A stretch of DNA of 64,000 bases from positions 44,520 to 108,519 of the forward strand of contig NZ_JARHUF010000015.1 of NCBI RefSeq assembly GCF_029223195.1, read 5' to 3'. Below are positions 54,505-64,000 of this stretch, in pieces (the stretch's first letter is position 1; each line of letters opens with the position of its first letter). Under the pieces are notes generated by a model that was given only the letters and a program-made list of their open reading frames with translations, ran no database searches and was not told the DNA's origin. This DNA comes from Vibrio sp. CAU 1672 (GTDB lineage Bacteria > Pseudomonadota > Gammaproteobacteria > Enterobacterales > Vibrionaceae). The position numbers were made by a program, and so were the translations under genes.

Positions 54505-57279
54505 TTAGACTTTAGGCCGCATGATATTTTTAACTTTACGGCTGTTCTCACCCCAAATGCGCTGTGCGAGTTCATTCATTTCTTCACTAGAAATTGAGTT
54601 CACCATTGCTTCTACATCGAACAAAGCTTCCACTCCGTAATCATGCATAAGATAGCGACACACAAACCACGCCTGGTCTACAGGACTCACATCTAAAGGA
54701 GTGAAATGCGCTTCCAATTGCTTGCCCACCGCCCTAATTTCATTTTCAGAAATGCCTTGTAAAAGCTCTGCAATCACTTGATCAATGGCCACTTCTATTT
54801 TTTCGACATTTTCCGGTGCAATCAGAGCACCAACAAACCAGTCATGACTCGGGTCACCATCTTGTGATACAGAATACGCGTAAGGTGAGTAATCTAAGCT
54901 CAACTCCTCACGAATGTAAGTGTTTAAACGAGTGGTCAGCACACGTTGCAACAGATCTTCCATAAAGACATCTTTGGCGGTTTGTCCTCTTACACTTCCT
55001 GTATGAGGTAGCGGTTCAGCAATAGCTTGCAGCATGTACTCTGTGCTGTTCACATTATTTATGGCCAAGTCAACGCGCTCTTTTGCCGGATGTTTGTAAG
55101 CCACACTAAAGTCAGGCTCAACACCTCTCTCCAATGGAATCGAAGCCAAATATTTACGCACAAGAGGCTTTAACTCGCTCGGATCAATATTACCGACAAT
55201 AACCAACTGATTGTTGCGCAGTTGACCAAATAACTGTTGATGGATATTACGCACATCTTCGACAGACACGGCTTCAACACTGATACCATCAATCAGGATA
55301 TGGCTACTCTCTGGCTGATACGTATTTTGGTTCATCGCTTTATCGAACCGGCCAACAGGGCTTTCCAGGTAGGACTGTCGATCTTGTATAAACTCTTGCT
55401 TAACAGCCTCAAGTTGTTCTGGTGACACCTTGACTGATGTAACCATCGCATTTAATGCTGAAAAAGTTTCCGCTAGTCCATCCTTTTTCAACTTAAACTC
55501 AATACCGTGACGAGTAAAATCTATGAACGGATAAACTTGGATGTTTTGAAGATCTAAGTACGCATCAAACTCAGTTCCAGTAAAATCACCAACCCCACTT
55601 CTGCCAATAGCAGGAAGTGCAACCTCAACTGCAGGATATAAACTCGGATCTAAAGCAGCCTTTCCGCCTAAGCTTGCGTAATAAATCCCAACGTCGTCAT
55701 TCGCCAGATGATCACGCAAATACCACATATCAATGCCATTGCTTAATGACCACTTTTGAATGTTTGGATTTGCATACATCTGCTCAACCTTAACAATCTC
55801 ACCTTGTGGGCTAGGAACAGCAAAAGCCCTGCTGGTCTTGGTGAACTGAGGTTGATTACCCGCTTTACGGTAGGCCGCTTTTAAACTATCAATAGAGTTA
55901 TTGATCGCGACTCTATCTTCACTCTCATCCATTCCAATCACGATAAAGTAATCACTAGAAAGCATCGCTTTAATGTTGTCATTTATAACATCAAGATTTA
56001 GGTTTGCGAGAAATACTTCCATACTTGCCTGGTAATCTCGCAGCGATTGCGTTTTTTGCTCTGCCACTAAAGCCGTTGCTTTTGAATCAGCGTGTTGAAC
56101 ACTCCCCATATCACTCCAGTCTCGCTCCACGTTGTCGAGCAAATCCTGGTAGTAGTTCCTCTCGCTGATGACCTCATGTTCCGACACACCATAATCACGC
56201 AATGATGCCAGTGAAGAGAACAACTCGTGTTGAGTCACTTCACGAGCCCCTGCAGGAAACCCAACACTCGTTACAGAATAACGCTGAAACTCCATATAAT
56301 AGTTTTCAGAGGTCACCCACTGGATCGGCAATGCCGCATCGTTAAAAACGGAAATGAGTCGCTGTTGTATTAATTTCTGTGAAACTTCATCTAACCACAA
56401 TTGATGTTGTTGAGTGTGATTTTCAATGGTGCTTGGTGCGCGGTTCATCATTAAACTGATACTTGGCGCTTCAGTTCCGGAATACTCAACATAGTCACCT
56501 TCGTTAAGTATTGTGATTTTTTGTTTTTCCGGTTTTGGGGTTTGTCCACGCTCCCAGTCAGAAAATTGCTTTTCAATTAACGGAATAGCTGTTTTTCTGT
56601 CGATACCTCCTGAGACAATTATCTCTACAATCTGAGGCTGGTACCATGTTTTGTAAAAACACATTAACCCTTGAGATGTCGCTTTATTCACCGATACTTT
56701 GGTACCAAGTGCATCCTGAGATTCGTAAGGGGTACCCGCAATAAGGTGATCATAGAATTTATCTACAAACGACTTATCGTCCAGACGCGCATAACGAAAC
56801 TCCCCAAGAATCACACCTTTTTCTTTCTCAACTTCAGAACTGGCGATATCAAGGCCATCACCGATGTCACGTAACCACGTTAATGCCAACTCTAATTGCG
56901 TGGAGTCTGGTAAATCTAACTGGTATACCGTTTCTTGGTAAGAGGTGTATGCATTAAGGTCCGCGCCAAAGCTAGATCCAGTATCTTCAAATAAGCTGAT
57001 AACTTCATTTTGAGAAAAGTTCTTACTGCCATTGAATGCCATATGCTCGATAAAGTGAGCATAACCTTCTTGCTGCTCACTCTCTTGGAACGACCCCGCG
57101 TGAACCACCAAGCGTAGGGAGACAGGTTCTTCATAGTCAGGATAAACGTGATAGATAAGACCGTTTTCCAACTGCCCTGAAGTCCAGGCGGGATCCGGTT
57201 GAAGTAAGGTTTCTTTGGGGACGGAGCTACAACCAACCAACGAAAGGCAAAGCGCCATCACTAAATAATCTGTTTTCAT
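54505..57279 (-). CDS. PqqL-like M16 zinc metallopeptidase, lipoprotein
   Basis: A 924-residue periplasmic peptidase, close to the 931-residue E. coli PqqL. Lipobox LVGC (Cys17) follows a short signal. The inverted zinc site HFIEH (His75, Glu78, His79) is intact, with a downstream Glu in VEKEKGVILGEF. Two M16 halves form the usual clamshell; the second (from about 480) has the inactive-type domain and the RxxxSLxYSPYAYS-like motif. PqqL-type proteins are linked to peptide or iron-protein digestion in some bacteria; the role here is unknown. The gene is bracketed by 73-nt direct repeats. Confidence 0.88.
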   Translation of the reverse strand: MKTDYLVMALCLSLVGCSSVPKETLLQPDPAWTSGQLENGLIYHVYPDYEEPVSLRLVVHAGSFQESEQQEGYAHFIEHMAFNGSKNFSQNEVISLFEDTGSSFGADLNAYTSYQETVYQLDLPDSTQLELALTWLRDIGDGLDIASSEVEKEKGVILGEFRYARLDDKSFVDKFYDHLIAGTPYESQDALGTKVSVNKATSQGLMCFYKTWYQPQIVEIIVSGGIDRKTAIPLIEKQFSDWERGQTPKPEKQKITILNEGDYVEYSGTEAPSISLMMNRAPSTIENHTQQHQLWLDEVSQKLIQQRLISVFNDAALPIQWVTSENYYMEFQRYSVTSVGFPAGAREVTQHELFSSLASLRDYGVSEHEVISERNYYQDLLDNVERDWSDMGSVQHADSKATALVAEQKTQSLRDYQASMEVFLANLNLDVINDNIKAMLSSDYFIVIGMDESEDRVAINNSIDSLKAAYRKAGNQPQFTKTSRAFAVPSPQGEIVKVEQMYANPNIQKWSLSNGIDMWYLRDHLANDDVGIYYASLGGKAALDPSLYPAVEVALPAIGRSGVGDFTGTEFDAYLDLQNIQVYPFIDFTRHGIEFKLKKDGLAETFSALNAMVTSVKVSPEQLEAVKQEFIQDRQSYLESPVGRFDKAMNQNTYQPESSHILIDGISVEAVSVEDVRNIHQQLFGQLRNNQLVIVGNIDPSELKPLVRKYLASIPLERGVEPDFSVAYKHPAKERVDLAINNVNSTEYMLQAIAEPLPHTGSVRGQTAKDVFMEDLLQRVLTTRLNTYIREELSLDYSPYAYSVSQDGDPSHDWFVGALIAPENVEKIEVAIDQVIAELLQGISENEIRAVGKQLEAHFTPLDVSPVDQAWFVCRYLMHDYGVEALFDVEAMVNSISSEEMNELAQRIWGENSRKVKNIMRPKV

Positions 57280-57677
57280 AACAACCTCTTAATGTCATTC
57301 ATCGACAATATACAGATTAATTTAATGATTATTATTTAATACCTAACCAGGCGCATACTTTTGTGATCTTGATCTTTCTTTTATCAGTCTCAAAGTGCTA
57401 TACGATCTCAGCACTACATACCTTTAAAGCGGAGAGATCACCAGAGAAATAGATTTCTCGTCAAATTTCGGCACCGTCCTACTCTAACTCTCTCATCTAA
57501 AGCACGGCCAAGAGGGATAAGTCAGTGTGCCCTCGCTGCTGTACAAATGAACAGAACCCAGCTTAGTTAGCAAAACGCCAATGTTTTTTCAGTTCTCTGG
57601 CTATAGACGTATCCAACCATATTTGTATTTCGAGACCGTCCGTCTCCAACTTAATATGTCGTGATCAATAGAACCTA
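57280..57677. other. Intergenic region upstream of the M16 peptidase gene
   Basis: It carries the peptidase promoter at its left end (AT-rich 57300-57350). I see no gene or clear operator in the remainder. Confidence 0.4.
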
Positions 57678-57750
57678 AATAAACAAAGGCGAACCAAATG
57701 GTTCGCCTTTGTTTGTTGCTAACTTTTAACACCCGAATCAAACTCAGTCT
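57678..57750. repeat. Direct repeat copy B (contains a terminator)
   Basis: Partner of the block at 54401-54473. It has the stem ACAAAGGCGAACC / GGTTCGCCTTTGT and includes the last codons and stop of the 152-residue gene. Confidence 0.85.
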
Positions 57751-58202
57751 TGCGGATTCTCTTTCGCGTTTATCTCAGCGTAAGTGTGCAGAAGCTCTGT
57801 CAGAGTTTTAACCCAGGCAAAAACATCGGTAGGCGTGTTTTCCAGTAGCTTTTCAACGTGCTTACAATGCGTTTCAAGTGTGATAGCCTCTTCCAAATGG
57901 AATGAGATTGCGTAGAAATGCCAAAGCACTAATCGCGTCATTCTCTCGCTGTTTTGCTTAGCATTTTCTGAGTCATCAAACGCTTGTTGAATTTCACTCA
58001 GTGCGATTGCCGTCATACGTAACATTGCATCAAGGCGCGCCGACAACATGCGGTCTTCGCTGTCGACTTCTTCCTGGTCAAAAGTAAACAGCTCACTCAT
58101 CACGTCTTCTGGCACCATTTTGCTGATCATGCGAGCACTGAACTCTTCCAGTTCATGGCGAGGCATGGTTACGAGACAATCGAAGGTGTAATCACGAAGC
58201 AT
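57744..58202 (-). CDS. Conserved hypothetical protein, 152 residues
   Basis: A soluble, all-helical-looking acidic protein beginning MLRDYTFDCLVTMPRHELEE. It has no signal peptide, membrane helix or motif I recognise. Its 3' end lies inside direct repeat copy B. Since copy A resembles that 3' end, this gene was probably once directly next to the ABC exporter. Confidence 0.6.
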   Translation of the reverse strand: MLRDYTFDCLVTMPRHELEEFSARMISKMVPEDVMSELFTFDQEEVDSEDRMLSARLDAMLRMTAIALSEIQQAFDDSENAKQNSERMTRLVLWHFYAISFHLEEAITLETHCKHVEKLLENTPTDVFAWVKTLTELLHTYAEINAKENPQD

Positions 58203-58621
58203 AAAATCACTCTACATCAGTTATAACGTTAGTTTGCGCATTCTAAGCGCTGTAATTTCAATTGCCACTATTTATTGTCATCTTGGGTACGAAACATACC
58301 CAAACCATGTGAATAGCCAATGGCCCGCTGTCTTACAGTCCGCTGCAGGTTCGTTGGTTTAACTAACGTTTTAACTGCCAAATCGAAATGCCCTTTGGGG
58401 TGTTAATGCTAAAGCTCATTTACAGTTGTTATTGTTGATTGGCGATACACTCTCTAGCTCCCGCCGTTCCGTTAGCGAGAAAGCACAAAAGGTCTGCTAT
58501 TGGCAGACCTTTTGTGCTGGTGCTTAGAGCGGTCAGGTCATAATGATGACACCTGATAACTATCGAGCAAAAGTAACCGGGACGAATAATCTACAATGAT
58601 TAGTCCTTTTACTGGCTGCTT
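58203..58621. other. Intergenic region containing a strong terminator
   Basis: No coding frame was recognised. The hairpin near 58482-58518 is listed separately. Part of the DNA (58380-58440) has short inverted GTTTTAAC / GTTAATG-like motifs that I could not interpret. Confidence 0.35.
58482..58518. terminator. Bidirectional terminator, 16-bp stem
   Basis: AGCACAAAAGGTCTGC and GCAGACCTTTTGTGCT pair perfectly around a 5-nt loop; the inner GC-rich stem is flanked by A4 and T4. It is about 100 nt past the S41 gene stop. Confidence 0.8.
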
Positions 58622-60412
58622 TCAGCTTTTATCCAATGCAATTGCAATGTCGATAGTGAGTGCTGTCGTTTCTTCTTCCGAATGACGTGACTGCTTAAGA
58701 TGGCTGTAATCCCTTAGTATTTTTGCTGTATTGGCCTTTTGCCCCTGGCTGGGAAGGGCCCTACCGGTGTCTATATCTTCAAAATTAAGGCTCGCTAGTT
58801 TCTTCGCTTTCTTTTGGCCTTGCGGAATTACGACATCAGGCGTTACACCCCGACCATGGAGCAGAGTGCCATCAATATGATGCAGTGTGGCTATGGTATA
58901 ACTGACATACCCAAGCTTTTCGTCAAATAAATCATAAATGTGGTCAAGTGACCGGTATTGCTGCACAGTGCCTTGTCCATATGTGTTTTCACCGACGATC
59001 AAGGCTCTTCCATAGTCTTGCAATGTGGCTGCAAGCAACTCTGCTCCCCCTCCGGTAGTTTGGTTTACAAGCACTATTATTTTTCCAGTAAACGGGGCGC
59101 TAATGGCCTCACTTTTTTGGAAAGAGACACGGTCAATGTAACGAAGCGCATAGGCCTCTCCATTAACGCCGAGCTGGCCAAGAATCTTGCTCAACTCAGC
59201 CAGCGGGCCACCACCGTTGCTGCGCAAATCGAGAATCATGGTATCCGTGCCTTGTTGTTGCAACTTATCAGTAATTGCAGCAAGCTTCGCGGAAACCCCA
59301 ACCGTTATACTTGAAAGACGAATCAGTGCTATCTGATTATCGGCTTCCAGCGTATATGAAATACCGGATTTTCTGGCTGATTTACTACGGGTGGCCTGAA
59401 CAACTCTGATCGCATCAGTTTCAGGTTGATATACCCAAAGTTTGAGCTGACTTCCGGGTTCACCACGAATTAATTCTATAACTTCATTTAATGTCGTTTG
59501 CAGAAGCGGCACCATTGCTTGCTTATTATCGGCATAGGCAACCAGAACATCCCCCACTGTAAGGTCTGTATTTACAGCTATGGCCGAACCACCGACCACT
59601 TCAGCGCCATAATGATGCGATTTCAGCATGACCCCAATACCCTCTTCACCGTCAATGAAATTAGGCCCTTGGTTGGCAGGTAGATAACCGTTTTCTTTTC
59701 CATATCCTTTTGCATAAGCAAAAGCCCAGCGCTCCGCATGCTGTTTTAGTGATTGAGATGCAAGCGCGTTGCGTTTTGACTCATAACTATCATTAAGAAA
59801 AGTATTGATAGCATCACTGGCATAACCCAGAGAGGTAAGCCACTGCTTATCCGTTTCAAGTTGATTTTGCCAGCACTCCGCAAGCTCAGGTGATACATTA
59901 ATGGTGGTATTACTGTCGTGATTTAATGTGTTGAACTGGTACGTCAGCTTATCGATATGGCGTTGATCAATACGTGTGAAGAGTGCATGACCATGGGCAA
60001 ATTCCCCTTTATTGGCCTCAGTGAGCATCGCCGATTGTGTTTGCTCTCGCAAGGATTGAACTTCAGTTGGAGTAAACAGGCATTGTCCGGTGATTTCTGT
60101 CTCTACTATGCTGTTAAATAAGTTCACCGCGCGTTCGGAATCAGTGAGGGATTGATTAAGGTGACTGCGATAAAAGCGCGCGTGTAACCGCTTGATCAGC
60201 GTCCTGACCATCTCCATCTCAAGGTTTGATTGAGCATCATCACTTGCAAGCGCCTTAGTATCTTGAGAGCTATTTGTTGCGAATGTAATTGCAGATGGCT
60301 CAGTTGTATTGGACTCTGCAGATGATGAAGCTGATGTATTTGTGGTCTGGCAACCGACGAGAGTGGTGCACAGAACAAGCACCCACCCTATATTGATCAT
60401 ACCGGTTTTCAT
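58622..60412 (-). CDS. S41 (Prc/CtpA-like) peptidase homologue, catalytic residues replaced
   Basis: A 596-residue lipoprotein (lipobox LVGC, then a Ser/Thr-rich linker). It contains an N-terminal helical region, a PDZ domain (GIGVMLKSHHYGAEVVGGSA) and an S41 domain with DLRSNGGGPLAE. Aligned to E. coli Prc (SASEIFAAAMQDYGRA ... FGKGTVQQ), this protein has GGAELLAATLQDYGRA ... YGQGTVQQ. So the catalytic Ser is Gly455 and the catalytic Lys is Gln480, while Gln484 is kept. It is therefore predicted not to cleave peptides and may instead bind or scaffold them in the envelope. The frame is intact over 596 codons, which argues against simple decay. Confidence 0.82.
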   Translation of the reverse strand: MKTGMINIGWVLVLCTTLVGCQTTNTSASSSAESNTTEPSAITFATNSSQDTKALASDDAQSNLEMEMVRTLIKRLHARFYRSHLNQSLTDSERAVNLFNSIVETEITGQCLFTPTEVQSLREQTQSAMLTEANKGEFAHGHALFTRIDQRHIDKLTYQFNTLNHDSNTTINVSPELAECWQNQLETDKQWLTSLGYASDAINTFLNDSYESKRNALASQSLKQHAERWAFAYAKGYGKENGYLPANQGPNFIDGEEGIGVMLKSHHYGAEVVGGSAIAVNTDLTVGDVLVAYADNKQAMVPLLQTTLNEVIELIRGEPGSQLKLWVYQPETDAIRVVQATRSKSARKSGISYTLEADNQIALIRLSSITVGVSAKLAAITDKLQQQGTDTMILDLRSNGGGPLAELSKILGQLGVNGEAYALRYIDRVSFQKSEAISAPFTGKIIVLVNQTTGGGAELLAATLQDYGRALIVGENTYGQGTVQQYRSLDHIYDLFDEKLGYVSYTIATLHHIDGTLLHGRGVTPDVVIPQGQKKAKKLASLNFEDIDTGRALPSQGQKANTAKILRDYSHLKQSRHSEEETTALTIDIAIALDKS

Positions 60413-61050
60413 ATAGTCCCTTTCGTTCTAATACCATTGACTAAACATCAAGACAAAGGCGAAGTCATTCAAAAATCAGGCGACAAGTTAGCTGAACCTG
60501 CCCCCGCAAACTGAGGTGCCATTCGCAATAATTAAATAACCATATAAATTTGGTGTAATTATTGTGTCGCTTACAACTTGAGCTGAATAACATATGAATC
60601 AGATTAGTAGGGAGTATCAATATAACAAGCCCGTGGTCTCTGCTTTCAATTCCCCAGTTACAGGTAACATCCCTGTCAGGAAGTGACATTCGACTATAAT
60701 CCTCACAGCCCCTCTTTTCTGGTAGTCATATACGGGCATAACATTTTGGCAAAGTCTTTGCGCTCAAGGAGATTAGCTAAGAAGGGATCACCGCCTTCAT
60801 CATCGTGGTTAAGAATGCAGTGAATACCCAATCGAATGTGATTTAGAAAATTTGAATAACAAGATGTATGTCTCTATGCCACACAAAATACCGATATCAC
60901 ACGCTACTATGAGGGGATAGCTTATACTCGTCACTATGCAAAATTTACTTAATTTATGTTCTAATGCTGGGTTTAATAAACCAAAAAAAGGGACTTTCTA
61001 AAGTCCCTTCTCTCTGGCATTACAAATATTTAATTCAGAACTAATAATTA
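60413..61050. other. Long intergenic region with a possible gene fragment
   Basis: Left part: promoter of the S41 gene. A minus-strand open frame at 60713-60883 reads NHIRLGIHCILNHDDEGGDP then FLANLLERKDFAKMLCPYM and looks protein-like, but it has no clear start codon and no family I know. The right end carries the symporter terminator. Confidence 0.35.
60983..61010 (-). terminator. Intrinsic terminator of the symporter gene
   Basis: The minus strand reads AAGGGACTTT-AG-AAAGTCCCTT followed by further T. Confidence 0.9.
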
Positions 61051-62316
61051 CTAGACGTGCAAGTACTCCGCCGTTTTCTTCTCATTGTAAACATCCCTAT
61101 CAAATTCTCCGATTTTGTCTGCAACAAGCATGGCAATCATAACATCAACGGTATTATTCAGTAATGTTCGGAACATTCCTGAGAACCAATCAATGCCTAT
61201 TAGGATAGCGACACTTTCAAGAGGTAACCCCATCGATGTGGCAAGGAATGTATACACAATTATCATTCCACCAGGAACAACAATAGTCCCCATGCACATT
61301 AACACAGACAATAATATTGCCATGCCCATCTGGAAAGGTTCCAGTACAATTCCGGTAGCCTGACTCATAAAAAAGATGGCTAATACATAACACATGACCG
61401 CGCCATTAGCATTCATTGACATAGTTATTGGGCCGGTAAAATCAGAAACTTTACGGCTCACACCAAACTTAGTTACGCTGTCTTCCATTTTGGTGGGCAG
61501 GCAAATTGCAGATGATGTTGTAGTCATCGACATAATTGATAATTTTGCAAATTTCTTGGGCATTTTAAAAGGATTGACTTTTGTTAGCATAGCGGTCATC
61601 GGGCCATACATTAAAAGTAAAATAAGATCGCCAATTGCAAGCGCTGCTAAAAACTTGAGCATTGGAATGACTACTTTAAATCCAATCGCTCCAGACACAT
61701 TTGCCAACAAACAAAATATACCAACTGGTGCAAACATCATTACCATTTTAATAATATTCATAATCACCGCGTTAAAACTGACTATGAAATCGGTAATAAT
61801 GGTTTTACCACTGCTACGAGTATATGACCCCATCGCCAACCCAAAAATAACAGCAAATACAATACAAGGGATCATCGCACCTTCAGACATCGAGCTAACA
61901 ATATTAGTAGAAAAGAAGCCCAATATAGTATCTTTAATGGAAGCATCCGGCGCGGCAACCGCAGTGGCTGCCCCTTCAATACTAATACCAACTCCGGGCT
62001 TGATCACCAAAGCGAGTATCAATCCAACAAATGCAGATACAATGGTAAGCGAAATAATCCATTTAAACGTATGCAGGCTCATTTTCCCTGCGCCTTTGCT
62101 GTCTACATTACCAATCGCCGCTGATACTGCTGTCATGACCAGCAAAACCACAGACATTTGAATTAGGCGTATAAAGATATCTCCGATAAACTTTATATTT
62201 TCTGCCCAGGGCCCAACTAATGCACCAAAGGCGATACCGCCAAAGGTTGCAATCAGTATTTGAGTGGTCAATGACATCTTTTCTTTAGGTTTGTTTGCAG
62301 CAACACTTATAGACAT
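61051..62316 (-). CDS. Dicarboxylate/amino-acid:cation symporter (SLC1/DAACS)
   Basis: A 421-residue inner-membrane transporter. Eight helices and two re-entrant loops are expected. Family landmarks are the serine-rich hairpin MSMTTTSSAICLPTKMEDSV, the TM7 motif MSMNANGAVMCYV (NMDGT-like but NANG here) and GIDWFSGMFRTLLNNTVDVM in TM8. It imports acidic or neutral amino acids or dicarboxylates with Na+ or H+. The start MSISVAANKPKEKM follows AAGGGAAC. It sits alone between long intergenic regions. Confidence 0.88.
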   Translation of the reverse strand: MSISVAANKPKEKMSLTTQILIATFGGIAFGALVGPWAENIKFIGDIFIRLIQMSVVLLVMTAVSAAIGNVDSKGAGKMSLHTFKWIISLTIVSAFVGLILALVIKPGVGISIEGAATAVAAPDASIKDTILGFFSTNIVSSMSEGAMIPCIVFAVIFGLAMGSYTRSSGKTIITDFIVSFNAVIMNIIKMVMMFAPVGIFCLLANVSGAIGFKVVIPMLKFLAALAIGDLILLLMYGPMTAMLTKVNPFKMPKKFAKLSIMSMTTTSSAICLPTKMEDSVTKFGVSRKVSDFTGPITMSMNANGAVMCYVLAIFFMSQATGIVLEPFQMGMAILLSVLMCMGTIVVPGGMIIVYTFLATSMGLPLESVAILIGIDWFSGMFRTLLNNTVDVMIAMLVADKIGEFDRDVYNEKKTAEYLHV

Positions 62317-63073
62317 AATACAGTTCCCTTATTTATGTTAAATTTCTTGAACTACATTTTCAATTGACTCCGAAAAACATATTATTTGCTCTTCAAATAA
62401 ATCTATAAATCATAATTAATCATGACCCCATGTTAATGAATCATTCAAATTGCATATTTTGTAAAAATCCTTCTCTCTTCATGCCGGCTTTTAATCCTTA
62501 TCATTAAAAACCGTGATGAATATCATTTATCCTCAGTTCTAAAAGGTAAGCCTCTATCTTGGTATTAATCATAGGTATGATGGGTGTATATTACGTTGCT
62601 AACGTTCAACAAATAACCAATTTACAAAATGTTTGTGCAAATAGACATTTATTGTTAAAAATAATTTTATAAAATTCTAAGAACCCCACACCAAGATATA
62701 TGACATTGATCGTATATATGTGTTCAGTCTTTTGATTGTTAAATAACAATTAATCGTTCACATCACATTCTCCCTATTAATTGTCATTACCATAATTTAA
62801 AATTAATGAGACTACCAATTGCCACTAAAAGCTATTTAAATAGTGTTTTATTTATAACACACACCTTAAAGCCAGACGCATACATCAGCGCCAACAATAC
62901 GTCCGTACATCTGTACGTCCATTTGAAGTGGAACCCTGCATTGATAACGCCCCATGGCCAGTAGTAAATAAGACTATTCGTCTAAATTTGCAGTTAAGCA
63001 ATCAATATTTCCAACTGATTCGTTCTTTTTTGACTACACTTTTTATATAACAACCAAACAGTTAGAGGTCACA
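62317..63073. other. Long AT-rich intergenic region
   Basis: 757 nt without a convincing coding frame. It must hold the symporter promoter (left) and the P-loop gene promoter (right; TTTTTTGACT and TTTATATAA near 63027-63050). No operator or ncRNA was recognised. Confidence 0.4.
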
Positions 63074-63661
63074 ATGAATAAGGAGATGCGAGTTGTTGTA
63101 ACCGGAGGCCCGGGTGGAGGAAAAACCACTGCACTGGATCTGTTTCGAAGGGAGTTATGTCATGAAATTGCCATTGTCCCAGAAGCGGCAACGGTACTTT
63201 TCTCTAGTGGAATAACACGCTCTGACGATGAGCAAATTACAAGAATAGTTCAGAAAACAATTTTTCAACTGCAGAAAAATCTTGAAGATATGCACAAAAT
63301 CCAATATCCGGACAGGTTACTGGTCTGCGATAGGGGCTCACTTGATGGCCTTGCTTACTGGCCGGGTAGTGAAAGTGACTATTTCCAAAATGTAGGCTCA
63401 ACCTTTGAGGCTGAAATTGCACGCTATGATGCAGTGATTTTTTTTGAGTCCGCGGCCACCACTGGCCATGATATCACCAGCAATAACCCGGTCAGAAACG
63501 AGTCTTCTGAACAAGCCGCCCTATTAGACAGAAAATTGCATAAGATTTGGTCCAGGCATCCACAATTCTATTTCGTTGCCAGTTCCGAGTCATTTGTCAG
63601 GAAAATCATGTTTGGCATCATGACGTTAGAGGGAGTAATCAACCGGTATCAGGGACCATAG
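63074..63661 (+). CDS. P-loop NTPase, AAA_28-like
   Basis: A 195-residue nucleoside-kinase-like ATPase. Walker A GGPGGGKTT at residues 11-19, a YPDRLLVCDRGSLDGLAYWP segment with the DRG motif, and a lid-like region near VRNESSEQAALLDRKLHKIW. The AAA_28 family includes the NadR C-terminal ribosylnicotinamide kinase relatives, but the substrate is not predictable here. Start: ATG 63074 with AGAGGT upstream. No partner gene is adjacent inside the window. Confidence 0.75.
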   Translation: MNKEMRVVVTGGPGGGKTTALDLFRRELCHEIAIVPEAATVLFSSGITRSDDEQITRIVQKTIFQLQKNLEDMHKIQYPDRLLVCDRGSLDGLAYWPGSESDYFQNVGSTFEAEIARYDAVIFFESAATTGHDITSNNPVRNESSEQAALLDRKLHKIWSRHPQFYFVASSESFVRKIMFGIMTLEGVINRYQGP

Positions 63662-64000
63662 CCCTACTCTGGAAATAAGCGATCACTCGTCGGATAGAAA
63701 CCCAACTGACATACAGGCGAATGTGACTGCGTAATTTCAGATACGGTATTTGACCGGTTAGACCAATACCAACAGATAGCTGTGTCATTAACCTTCTCCG
63801 GCCAAAACACAGCTAATCGTTCGCAGGTCAGCGCACCCAAGTAAGCACTCAATAAAGCGGAACTGGTCAACAACATACCAGGGCAAGATTACGAAGCCCC
63901 TTGCCCCGCAAGGACTTGAGAAAGGTACGCATTACTGCGATTCGCTTTCTTTTGCTTTCTCTTGATCCCTGCTTTAAAACTTTTCTCCGCCGTAAGCAAA
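63662..64000. other. Right-edge region, no gene assigned
   Basis: A 70-codon minus-strand frame (63664-63876) is present but has no ribosome site or recognisable family. The remainder is uninformative. Confidence 0.3.

Noticed and set aside
58370..58445. attC/VCR-like integron recombination site (TTTAACTAACG ... GTGTTAATGC)
   Set aside because: The R' and R'' cores do not pair as in vibrio attC sites, and no cassette array or integrase is present.
63664..63876. 70-codon minus-strand ORF at the right edge
   Set aside because: No ribosome site, no family and no clear promoter; it could only be judged with sequence beyond the window.

Overview
The window looks like a Vibrio (gammaproteobacterial) chromosome, most likely the second chromosome. 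This is inferred from gene order: a cra/fruBKA locus, a glgC paralogue next to a large secreted GH18 chitodextrinase, and a gcvT / XRE-cupin regulator / glyA-gcvH-gcvP cluster all resemble vibrio chromosome II. No rRNA or tRNA genes and no CRISPR array were seen.

Layout. 1-9.4 kb: 5' end of a LysR gene, a formate channel fused to CBS domains (focA), yceI with its cytochrome b561 partner, small conserved proteins, an EAL phosphodiesterase, an RhlE-like helicase, acpH and a chemoreceptor. 9.7-17.2 kb: zinc-ribbon protein, HAD phosphatase, creA, gsk, fhs behind a perfect PurR operator, and glgC. 17.2-28.9 kb: chitodextrinase, a YqhC-like regulator divergent from yqhD, a YhhN protein, a four-gene amino-acid ABC transporter, an S4 RNA-binding protein and an EEP-fold hydrolase. 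28.9-40.5 kb: cra, three Cra operators, fruBKA, then an RND pump operon with two lipoprotein adaptors and a divergent TetR gene. 40.5-47.7 kb: the glycine cleavage locus. 47.8-51.3 kb: an AT-rich three-gene island (RavA/MoxR-like AAA+ ATPase, unknown 155-residue protein, LRAT-like domain fused to a ViaA-like VWA domain) beside an ISAs1-family transposase remnant. 51.9-64 kb: accessory genes including an ABC exporter, a PqqL-like M16 peptidase gene bracketed by 73-bp direct repeats, an S41 peptidase homologue without its catalytic Ser and Lys, an SLC1-type symporter and a P-loop protein.

One-carbon metabolism recurs: formate channel (focA), formate activation (fhs, with a purine-repressor site), serine/glycine/THF interconversion (glyA, gcvTHP) and purine salvage (gsk). 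A TTTCCTATAGGAAA palindrome and a weaker copy flank the XRE-cupin gene and suggest that it controls both glycine operons.

The most interesting locus is 47888-50909. It resembles E. coli RavA-ViaA, but the VWA protein carries an N-terminal domain with the His and Asn-Cys motifs of LRAT-like (NlpC/P60-fold) enzymes, and an unknown small protein lies between the two. The packing (2-nt gap, then ATGA overlap), base composition and adjacent IS remnant suggest a horizontally acquired membrane-stress or conflict system. That function is inference. Coordinates, motifs and repeats were read by eye; family names come from recognised motifs, not from a database search.
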